A stretch of 64,000 bases of DNA from Paraburkholderia sp. PGU19 (GTDB lineage Bacteria > Pseudomonadota > Gammaproteobacteria > Burkholderiales > Burkholderiaceae): contig NZ_AP023183.1 of assembly GCF_013426915.1 (NCBI RefSeq), positions 310,001 to 374,000 on the forward strand. The letters are read 5' to 3'. A model generated the notes under the pieces. That model was given only the letters and a program-made list of their open reading frames with translations, was not told where the DNA came from and made no database searches. The translations under genes were made by a program, and so were the position numbers. This document shows, one piece after another, positions 57,210-64,000 of this stretch (the stretch's first letter is position 1; the number at the start of each line of letters is the position of its first letter).

Positions 57210-58229
57210 ATGCATATCTTTTTCGCTGGGCCGGCCGGGCTATTTCGCGAGAGCGTCGCACGTCTGCTCGGCGATCTGCTCCCCGGCGCCGAGGTCGGGA
57301 TCGCAGACTACGCCGCCTCGGGGTCTGAAGTCAGGTTAGCCGCCGACCTGCTCGTGCTGGATGGCGATCACGTGAGTGAAGCACTCGAGGCCGTCGGCGC
57401 GGCACGTCGCAGCAACCACGCCCTGCCGATCGTCGTGCTGCTGACGACGCTCGATCTCCGGTTTGTCGAGAGTTTCATCGCCGCCGGTGCGGGGGGGTGT
57501 GTCGACAAATCGGATTCCGCGGAAGTGCTACGAGGCGCGCTGCGTCTGGTGATGGCGGGTGGCATATACCTGCCCCCCACGCTGTTCAGTTTCGTGGTGA
57601 ACGGGCACGAACCATCCGCAGATACGTCGACGAAGTCGAATGCAGTGCCGCAAGACAGTGCCTGTGCGCTGACTCCGCGACAAATCGAGGTACTGGCGCT
57701 CGCCGCGCGCGGAGACTCCAACAAGGCGATCGCACGCCACCTCAATATTGCCGAGGGAACGGTCAAGGCACATCTGTACTCCGCTTACAAGGCGCTCAAG
57801 GTCGGTAGCCGAAGCCAGGCGAGCATAGCTGCGATGAGGCTGAAAGAGGTCAGCGACGAACAGCTTCATCAGGCACTAAGTGGTCAGTTGTCGGTGGGAA
57901 GGCTGCTGGCCCGTATGACGCGTAGTCATTTCAGGTCAGGCGAAGTGCTGTTTCGCAAGGGTGATCGGAGCGATGCGATCTATTACATTGTCCGCGGCAA
58001 ATTCAGTCTGCCGGAGATCGGCATCGAAGTGGGGCCCGGTGCGATCCTTGGGGAGATCGGATTGTTCTCGGCTGACCATCGCCGCATGTGTACAGCGCGC
58101 TGCGACAGCGACAGCGAACTGCTTTCGGCTTCGGCAACGGATGCCATGCGGCTCTACTACCAGGATCCCGAGTTTGCAACCTATTTGACATGTCTCATTA
58201 CGCGCCGGCTGCACCCCGACACGCGGTGA
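57210..58229 (+). CDS. Transcription regulator: receiver-like - LuxR HTH - cNMP-binding domains
   Basis: 339 residues. Domains in order: receiver-like fold (1-115; DLLVLDGDHVSEALE holds the candidate phospho-Asp, VLLTT and a Lys in CVDKSDSAEV complete the site), LuxR-type helix-turn-helix (about 150-212; LTPRQIEVLALAARGDSNKAIARHLNIAEGTVKAHLYSAYKAL), then a Crp-like cyclic-nucleotide-binding barrel (about 235-335; FRSGEVLFRKGDRSDAIYYIVRGKFSLPEIGIEVGPGAILGEIGLFS). A NarL-type regulator with a cNMP sensor at the C-terminus is unusual. The cNMP phosphate-binding Arg-Ser pattern is altered, so ligand binding is uncertain. ATG 57210 with AGGGG about 10 bases upstream. A cyclase gene lies 3 kb upstream. 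Confidence 0.85.
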   Translation: MHIFFAGPAGLFRESVARLLGDLLPGAEVGIADYAASGSEVRLAADLLVLDGDHVSEALEAVGAARRSNHALPIVVLLTTLDLRFVESFIAAGAGGCVDKSDSAEVLRGALRLVMAGGIYLPPTLFSFVVNGHEPSADTSTKSNAVPQDSACALTPRQIEVLALAARGDSNKAIARHLNIAEGTVKAHLYSAYKALKVGSRSQASIAAMRLKEVSDEQLHQALSGQLSVGRLLARMTRSHFRSGEVLFRKGDRSDAIYYIVRGKFSLPEIGIEVGPGAILGEIGLFSADHRRMCTARCDSDSELLSASATDAMRLYYQDPEFATYLTCLITRRLHPDTR

Positions 58230-58303
58230 CCGCCCAACACCACTGACAACGCTCTCACGCGATATTTCTGCGCGTTCGCGCCCGGAGTAAAAGTGTCCAG
58301 ACA

Positions 58304-58427
58304 GGGGTAATCGTTCGAATCGTGCAAAATCTGGCGGTAATAGGTTGCAAAGTCGCTTATAGCAAGGCAGCGCGACTTCGCGATTTTTGCAAACCGCCAG
58401 ATTTTGCACGATTCGAACGATTACCCC
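58304..58427. mobile_element. Short palindrome-ended element, copy E (124 bp, perfect 35-bp arms)
   Basis: 58304-58338 and 58393-58427 are perfect 35-bp inverted complements (GGGGTAATCGTTCG ... AAATCTGGCGGT). The 54-bp interior holds AGTCGCTTATAGCAAGGC, shared with copy F. Best-preserved member of the family; lies 75 bp after the regulator gene. Confidence 0.88.
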
Positions 58428-58530
58428 AATCCGCGCAGCGCTGACGTAGACCCGTGACTACCCAAACTATTGCTGTGGCCGATCAGTGGTGCATGGCGGG
58501 CGACGCCGGGGATAGCGAGTGCGGCGAGAC

Positions 58531-58545
58531 TTGACATAAAAACCG
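58531..58545 (+). repeat. Dispersed TTGACATAAAAACCG motif, copy 3
   Basis: Identical to the 34684 copy with similar flanks (GCGAGTGCGGCGAGAC upstream, TTGG/CTGG downstream). No gene follows closely on this strand. Confidence 0.5.
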
Positions 58546-58674
58546 TTGGTCTCGACGCGCACAGACGGGGACCGCTTGCCCGTACTGGGAGGAGGGCAGT
58601 GAACCGGGACGCGCATGTTGCAATCCCGCTTCACCACCTCATTGCCGACGACGACTATATAAGTCCCCTTACGA

Positions 58675-59507
58675 CTAGGTATAGTGCCGGGCGCGGACTT
58701 CAGCCGCTGCAGCGAGTGCTTCCCGATAAGCAGTTCTTTTGGCCTTGGCCTCTGCCTTCATTTGCTCGCGGTTCTCGCGGCTCTTGTGGTATGTCTTCGA
58801 TTCGATGAAAAGTCGCAGGCTCCCACCAGTGACGGAACCGAGGTTGCGCAGGACGGGAGGTTGATTCGGATCGACCCACAGGATCTGCTGCAGCTCGTTG
58901 GTGACCGGGTCCACCCAGCTGATGTATCCGCCAGGCAGAACCTGCCGGGGGTCTTCACCGCTCCCGTGAAGCTATAACGCGCGTCGGGAGTGACATCGGG
59001 GTCGTAATAGTGCGGCGTAATGAAATCGGACACGGCTATACCATCGATCGTGTAAGTGTACGGATCGGCTTCGCATGGGTCACAGGCTTCGACCAGATAT
59101 TCGAAGCGGCCCGTCCCATCCTGGAGTTTGCCGTCGACGATCTCTATCGCATTCGAGGTCTGTAGCCGGTTGCCATTCGGGTCGATGAGCATTTCAATGG
59201 TTTCGTGACTCGCATCGACTGCCCACTCGTCGCTGCCAGGCGTAACGATCACCTTCGCGTACGGCTGGTTATGGCGCGTCATATGGAAGCCGCCTTCGTC
59301 GGGAGGCAGGGTTTTGACGAGCTGCACAGGCCACACGCCCTGCGGGATCTTTTTATGGTCGGCGAGGTATGAGACAGAGGCACTCACCGGCCAATACTTT
59401 GGCAGGTCCCGCGTCACCTGAACATTCAGCGCCGCGGCAACCGCGGCCATCGTTTGCGTATCGACCGTGCCCGTCGTGTCGACGAGCCCAACTTTCGTTG
59501 CCAACAT
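58675..59507 (-). pseudogene. Hypothetical protein with SHETIEMLIDP motif, frameshifted
   Basis: MLATKVGLVDTTGTVDTQTMAAVAAALNVQVTRDLPKYWPVSASVSYL starts the protein (ATG 59507, AGGAGG upstream). AVDASHETIEMLIDPNGNRLQT resembles the His-Glu motif of some metalloprotease-like proteins. In a run of five G at 58947-58951 the frame shifts, and GGYISWVDPVTNELQQILWVDPNQPPVLRNLG ... KTYHKSRENREQMKAEAKAKRTAYREAL completes it in the next frame. Total about 278 residues. A one-base slip in a homopolymer could be a sequencing error. Confidence 0.65.
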
Positions 59508-59670
59508 AATTGCCTCCTGTACATCCGCTCGGATGATACGAACAGCCATGTCGGGCGGATCTCCGCCCGGTGTTTCCGCATTGTCCTTTCGAAAGGCGGC
59601 GGGCGCTGCGGGCCAATGCGACTGCGGTAGCCGGCGGCAGACGGGCGAGATTTCTCCAGCGCTGCGCGCC

Positions 59671-60141
59671 TACCTGTAAGCTGACTCGTTCGATCAGCGG
59701 GTTGCGTATGGGATCGGTGAACACGGTTTTGCCGATCTGCCAGTCGTGGGCAGCATTGCCCGTTGCGACCTGCCAGTTCATCGTGTGCGGGTCGATCTGA
59801 GCCGCGCTGTTCGACTCGAGCATCTCTTCGTCGACGAAGGTGCCGACCGCATCGTCGATAAGAAACTGAAGATCGGCCGTCTCCGTCATGTCGAGTACCG
59901 GGTAATACACTTCCGACACGATTCCACGGTACCTGGCGAAATAGATTTGCGAAGCGGGATTGAGCACGGTGCTGAGAAAGGATTTCTGCGCTGGTCCGTG
60001 CATCGCTGCTATAACCGGACTGCCGAAGGCTTCTCCCACAATCGTCGCGTGGGCGAGGCTGACCCGCAATGCAGTGACTGCCGTAGTTGCTGCACGACGC
60101 ATTGTTGTAAGTCTCATCGCGTCATGTCCTCGAATCGCCAT
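59671..60141 (-). pseudogene. Glucoamylase/glucodextranase (GH15) N-terminal domain fragment
   Basis: After a signal-like start, SFLSTVLNPASQIYFARYRGIVSEVYYPVLDMTETADLQFLIDDAVGTFVDEE...DPHTMNWQVATG...WQIGKTVFTDPIRNPLIERVSLQV matches the N-terminal beta-domain of bacterial GH15 enzymes. The catalytic (alpha/alpha)6 domain is entirely missing; the frame degenerates at about 59670, where the 5' side of the neighbouring gene begins. Truncated and inactive. Confidence 0.7.
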
Positions 60142-60251
60142 ACCCTCGCACTGCCCATCGGTTCAATGCCTTCCGCAAGAAGTCAGCTGACTGATCACGT
60201 TACGCCCAGAGACGGACGTTTCCTTTCGATAGAACGAAGAGCGAGTTGAGC

Positions 60252-60548
60252 ATTTGAAGCCCCGCCTCGGCACAGTGGCCGATACTGCCGCAGGACCAAC
60301 ATCCGCGAACATCCGGATTCGAAGGCGACATTTTCGGGGGGATCGTTCCTGTGTTCGGAACTTGGGCCAGGAAGGTCTTGCAGCTACATGGCAAGCTACC
60401 GTTTATCGGCTGCATCGGCTGGGATGTGACCGTTGACTTCGGCGAGGGCGTAAAAGTACTGGAATGGAACGCGGAGCAAAACGATGTGAACTTCGGAGAG
60501 GCCACACAGGGACCGTGCTTCGCCGACGTCGGATGGAGCATCTCCTTA
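60252..60548 (+). pseudogene. Sugar-transfer-associated ATP-grasp fragment
   Basis: FEGDIFGGIVPVFGTWARKVLQLHGKLPFIGCIGWDVTVDFGEGVKVLEWNAEQNDVNFGEATQGPCF is the C-terminal, metal- and ATP-binding part of the sugar-transfer-associated ATP-grasp family (GWDhxhxxxGxxhhExNA). No start, and cut on the right by IS6-derived DNA at about 60565. Confidence 0.6.
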
Positions 60549-60559
60549 CAAAGGCTGCC

Positions 60560-60690
60560 TTCCGTGCCCCGCGAAGCTCGGCCTCAAAGATATCACTGCG
60601 CCCGCCGTCTGGAGTGCTGTCCTGTCTGCTCGATAAGAAATCCTTTCTATCTGAACCGTCTCTTCCAGATGGCCTATTTGCACCGGAACC
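60560..60690 (+). pseudogene. IS6-family 3' remnant
   Basis: CGAAGCTCGGCCTCAAAGAT...CTGTCTGCTCGATAAGAAATCC and the terminal repeat CCTATTTGCACCGG at its end closely match the 3' end of the IS6 copy at 54966. Only the last about 25 codons remain. Confidence 0.8.
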
Positions 60691-60776
60691 CTGCTTCACA
60701 CCGTCGACAAGGCAACCTTCAGAAGACGTACGGTTCAAAAATCAAATGCACAAATCCTGGTCGTTGCACTGGCTAT

Positions 60777-61056
60777 TCAGACGATTCCAATCTTCAAACT
60801 TGCGACGAGTTTGACTACTTTGCTGCGCGCAGGAAGTTCAGCGAGCGAAACGTGTTCAATGACATTGAATGGTTTGTCCGGATAGCGGGGTATACGCTGG
60901 CCAAAGAGCATGATGCAACTACCAGCGTCATGGCGACGGGAACCGTAAACGATACCTTGAGTCTCCGGGCTTTGGTCAAATGCTGCCTGTGCCCACTGTC
61001 GGGCCTGCGGGTAAAAGGCTGGCATAGCTTCGATCAACCGATGTCGCTCCAGTCAC
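60777..61056 (-). pseudogene. RES-domain protein C-terminal fragment
   Basis: QWAQAAFDQSPETQGIVYGSRRHDAGSCIMLFGQRIP carries the RES-family pattern GxxYxSRRxxxGxCxxLF, seen in NAD-degrading toxins of RES-Xre systems. The frame starts right after a stop at about 61057, so only the C-terminal third is left. No partner antitoxin is seen beside it. Confidence 0.5.
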
Positions 61057-61299
61057 AGTGCAGGTAGATACGGACTATGAAAGCTCACACAATGGATCGG
61101 ATCATCGAATGCGATGCGAGCAATCCGGTCCTGCCAGAATCCTTTTCCGTTTGCATCGGGTTGTGGATGTGCCGAGCCGGCTTTGCACATACACGACGGT
61201 ATTTCACGATGACCATCGAACTCGCCGCGGCAGCAGACAGGTTCAGCGCGAGTAGCTCCCAGTAGCCGCGGCGTGCGCAGGTAGATCGAGATCCCGCGG

Positions 61300-61361
61300 A
61301 AGGCAAGCGGATAGTGCACGCGTTTGAGCACCTTCGCCAACAGCCCGGATTCCTGCTTCAT
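61300..61361 (-). pseudogene. IS6-family 5' remnant
   Basis: MKQESGLLAKVLKRVHYPL is the N-terminus of an IS6-type transposase; the frame diverges immediately afterwards. Confidence 0.4.
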
Positions 61362-61379
61362 CTATCAAATCGTTCGACT

Positions 61380-61876
61380 CGTTGCCTGCAGATGCGTAAC
61401 AGGTCACCTTGGTGAGACAGAACCTTTCACAGCGCGGTGACTTGATTGGTTCTCAAGTCAACCGAATAGGTCTCCCGTAATAAGGAAGTGCGCTCAACAA
61501 TTTATGAGAAAGATAATCACTCTTTTTGCGCCTGGGGCCGAATTGCGAAGTGCTTTCAACCGCCGGTCATTTTTTATTGAAGAGAATGAGCGGTGCATCA
61601 GTTACCGGTAAAAAGTATACACATCGAGTGGCTTTTTTATAAGGCGAAATTCCGGGGCTCCGAATAACAATTTGCTTGCACAACCATAATCCGCTTTTCC
61701 CCGCCACGCCTTGATTCACGTCACTGACATGCGCAAACGTTAAACTCTGCTGGCTGATGGACAGGAACGCTCAGCACAAGCAGCTCCAATTTTTAGATCA
61801 GGGGTAACAGAACAGATCTGGGAAGTTCAGTTCAGGAGCAGAGATCTCAAATCTGTTTGTCTTCTGGAGATACGAA
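61380..61876. other. Upstream region of the phosphoesterase gene
   Basis: No gene. This roughly 500-bp, relatively AT-rich leader should contain the promoter of the YncE/phosphoesterase gene. I could not recognise a confident Pho box or sigma-70 promoter. Confidence 0.4.
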
Positions 61877-64000
61877 ATGAAGAAATGCAGGCTGACTCAG
61901 TCTGGTATCACATTAGGATTACTAACCGCCTCAATACTCTTTCCAACCCTTCAAGCAGACGCGGCACCTCAAGGCAACATGGAACTGCTGCCGACCGGCC
62001 AGTTCATCTCCCCCAGAGCCATTCCGGGCGCCGTCCAGCAGTTGCTGAACCCGCAAATATCGGCCAAGCCAGGCCAGGTAGTCAGCGGCGCCATCAAGTC
62101 GCAGCTCAGCCCGGACGGCAACACACTGGCCGTGATCACGGCTGGCTACAACACCGTCTACACCGGCGCCAGCAACAGCACGCTGGACCAGGCTGACTCG
62201 ACCCAGTACATCTTCATCTACGACGTGTCGGGCACGAACAAGGCCAATCCGAAGCTGGTGCAGGCAATTCACCAGAACAACGCGTTCGATGGTCTCGCCT
62301 GGAACGGTAACCAGACCCTGTACGGCACCGGCGGCGCCGACGACAGGGTCTATGTGTACAACCGCGCTTCGGCTGCCCCGTCGGCCCAATGGTCCCAGAC
62401 CTCGGCCATCGCGCTGAACCACACCAGGGGCATTGGTTCGGGCGTGAAGCCGAACGCCGGCGGCCTGGCTGTTTCCGCTGACGGCCGGAACCTGGTCGTT
62501 GCCAACAACTACAACGATTCGATCTCGATCATCGACACGACCTCGAACACGCTCGTGTCGGAATACGATCTGCGTCCATTCAACACGTCGGGACGGCAAG
62601 GCGTCGCCGGTGGCGAATATCCGTGGGCGGTTTCGCTGAAGGCCGACGGCACCGCGTTCATCTCGTCGGTGCGTGACCGTGAAGTCGTGGTGCTGAACGT
62701 GGCGAACCCGGCCGCGCCGCAATTCATCACGCGCATTCCGGTGAAGGGCAATGCGTACGGCATGGCCCTCTCGCCGGACCAGTCGAAGCTCTACGTCGCC
62801 GTGTCGAACGCCGACCAGATCGCCGTCATCGATACCGCCAACCACAACGTTGAGAAGACGATCGACATCGCCAGCCAGTCCGGCGACGGTAACGACCAGG
62901 GCAGCGGCAACAACAAGAAGTACGGCGGCCGCGATACGGTCAACGTGACCGTTTCGAAGGACGGCAAGACCCTGTATGCCGTCAACAACGGCGACAACTC
63001 GATCGCCGTGATCTCGCTCGATGGTAATAACGGCTATCATGTCAACGGTCTGATCCCGACTGCCTATGCGCCGAAGGACATTACGCTGAGCGCCGATGGC
63101 TCGCAGATGTACATCATCAACGGCAAGTCGGTCACTGGTCCGAACCCCCTCTACACCTCGGGTACCAGGGCACAGTACCAGTTCGGCCTGGAGCAGGGCA
63201 GCCTCGTCAGCGCCCCGGTCCCGGCGGGTGATGTGCTTGCCCGGCTGACCACCCAGGTGGACGAAAACAATCACTATTCGGTGAAGGAATCGGATAGCGA
63301 TCGCGAGACCATGAATTTCCTGCGCGCCCGCATCAGGCACGTGATCTACGTCGTCAAGGAAAACCGCACGTACGACCAGATCCTCGGCGACCTCGGCAAC
63401 GGCTCGAACGGCGATCCGACGCTGACGATGTTCGGCAAGGCCACCACGCCGAACTTCCACAACATCGCTGGCAACTTCGTCACGCTCGACAACTTCACCG
63501 ATCCGGGCGACGGTTCGATGGACGGCTGGTCGTGGGTGCAGCACGCACACGTCACGCCGACCGAGGAAGTTTCGCAGCAGGAGAACTACGCTGGCGTCAG
63601 CCGTGGCATGGCGTACGAATCCGAAGGCTCCAACCGCGGTCTGCCGGTTGGCCTCCCCGGCACCGCCATGCGCGACTTCGCGACAAACGGCAGTTTCTCC
63701 GGCGCTACGTCGTCGCTACCGGGCGGCGCGGCCAACGCGCTGCCGGGCATCGCCGACGTGACAGTGCCGGATGCGCCGTTCGGCTATCAGAAGGCGAGCA
63801 TCTACGACGCGGTTCTGCAAGCAGGTGGTGCGGTCCGCAACTACGGCGGCATGGTCAACAACGTTGGCTCGATCGGCACGATCGCCAACCCGCTGCTCAA
63901 CCCGGCCGCTGGCAACATCGTCCAGGCCCACCCGCTCAAGCCGTCCCTCGTGAACCTGACGGACCCGTACTACCGCGGCTTCGACCAGGCCTATCCGGAC
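61877..64000 (+). CDS. Bifunctional YncE-type beta-propeller / alkaline-phosphatase-superfamily phosphoesterase (partial)
   Basis: 708 residues in the window; open at the right edge. The signal peptide ends near DAA (about residue 30). A seven-bladed YncE-like propeller follows (repeats such as LVVANNYNDSISIIDTTSNTLVSEYDLR, KLYVAVSNADQIAVIDTANHNVEKTIDI, LYAVNNGDNSIAVISL). From about residue 490 comes a phosphoesterase domain beginning IRHVIYVVKENRTYDQILGDLG, where the Asn/Thr around ENRTYD is the family metal-site region. GGAG lies upstream of ATG 61877. Predicted secreted or periplasmic acid-phosphatase/phospholipase-C-type enzyme. The domain order is established in Proteobacteria. Confidence 0.93.
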   Translation, partial: MKKCRLTQSGITLGLLTASILFPTLQADAAPQGNMELLPTGQFISPRAIPGAVQQLLNPQISAKPGQVVSGAIKSQLSPDGNTLAVITAGYNTVYTGASNSTLDQADSTQYIFIYDVSGTNKANPKLVQAIHQNNAFDGLAWNGNQTLYGTGGADDRVYVYNRASAAPSAQWSQTSAIALNHTRGIGSGVKPNAGGLAVSADGRNLVVANNYNDSISIIDTTSNTLVSEYDLRPFNTSGRQGVAGGEYPWAVSLKADGTAFISSVRDREVVVLNVANPAAPQFITRIPVKGNAYGMALSPDQSKLYVAVSNADQIAVIDTANHNVEKTIDIASQSGDGNDQGSGNNKKYGGRDTVNVTVSKDGKTLYAVNNGDNSIAVISLDGNNGYHVNGLIPTAYAPKDITLSADGSQMYIINGKSVTGPNPLYTSGTRAQYQFGLEQGSLVSAPVPAGDVLARLTTQVDENNHYSVKESDSDRETMNFLRARIRHVIYVVKENRTYDQILGDLGNGSNGDPTLTMFGKATTPNFHNIAGNFVTLDNFTDPGDGSMDGWSWVQHAHVTPTEEVSQQENYAGVSRGMAYESEGSNRGLPVGLPGTAMRDFATNGSFSGATSSLPGGAANALPGIADVTVPDAPFGYQKASIYDAVLQAGGAVRNYGGMVNNVGSIGTIANPLLNPAAGNIVQAHPLKPSLVNLTDPYYRGFDQAYPD

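Noticed and set aside
61931..63550. 539-residue minus-strand ORF
   Set aside because: Antisense to the YncE/phosphoesterase gene. Val/Arg/Asp-rich composition is typical of the opposite strand of high-GC coding DNA.
1..64000. rRNA or tRNA genes
   Set aside because: No sequence with a tRNA cloverleaf core or rRNA hallmark was recognised by eye. A tRNA scan would settle this.

Overview
The window looks like an accessory, insertion-sequence-rich part of a Burkholderiaceae genome (Paraburkholderia, Caballeronia or Burkholderia). The GC content is high. Marker proteins include a phasin of the PHA-granule type, a second Hfq-like protein, several near-identical CspA proteins, a LivM-LivG fusion transporter, and IS21, IS66, IS3, IS6, IS5/IS1182 and ISKra4-type elements. 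I saw no rRNA or tRNA gene. Mobile genes, broken genes and small secreted-protein genes far outnumber core genes, so this may be a chromosomal island or a secondary replicon. No plasmid replication gene was found.

Layout. 1-0.6 kb: the 5' part of an exported protein-L-isoaspartate methyltransferase. 0.6-2.3 kb: non-coding DNA holding a striking array of 11-bp repeats. 2.3-3.7 kb: an IS5/IS1182-type element. 4-12.6 kb: a tyrosine recombinase, a short palindrome-ended element, two small paralogous envelope-protein genes interrupted by an IS21-type element, and a second palindrome-ended element interrupted by an IS66-type element. 12.7-16.7 kb: Uma2-type nuclease-like protein, Hfq paralog, XRE-like regulator, phasin and CspA. 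16.8-22 kb: sparse DNA with decayed genes and a DnaA-box cluster. 22-27.2 kb: small secreted proteins, a frameshifted Ca2+/H+ antiporter gene and a GlsB-type membrane protein. 27.4-34.5 kb: IS6 remnants, a lipoprotein, a second CspA with an IS3 element directly upstream, a glycosyltransferase and a decayed IS6 element.

34.7-43.2 kb is the clearest metabolic unit. An Asp/Glu racemase or maleate-isomerase-like gene and a D-amino-acid dehydrogenase gene (split by an IS3 element) point left. A complete branched-chain-amino-acid-type ABC transporter (binding protein, LivH, fused LivM-LivG, LivF) points right and ends in a truncated ORF. Together they suggest uptake and oxidation or racemisation of an amino acid or related organic acid.

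43.2-51.1 kb: IS6 and ISKra4 remnants, an Rmf-like mini-gene, a dead csp copy, an RMD1/DUF155 protein, a SET-domain protein, and a second, internally inverted copy of the envelope-protein cassette. 51.7-58.2 kb: a SAM/adenylate-cyclase/AAA protein, a CDGSH protein, fragments, and a receiver-like/LuxR/cNMP-binding regulator. 58.3-61.4 kb: a perfect palindrome-ended element and fragments of several genes. 61.9 kb to the end: a YncE-type beta-propeller/phosphoesterase gene that runs off the window.

The most unusual feature is a dispersed family of 111-172-bp elements at 5.4, 9.9/12.5, 31.9, 50.9 and 58.3 kb, plus a partial copy at 49.7 kb. They share about 34-bp inverted ends of the form GGGGTAWTCGTCC...TGGCGGT. 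They sit next to the recombinase and bound a duplicated small-gene cassette. I do not recognise this family. Comparing the two cassette loci fixes the IS21 insertion to the base.
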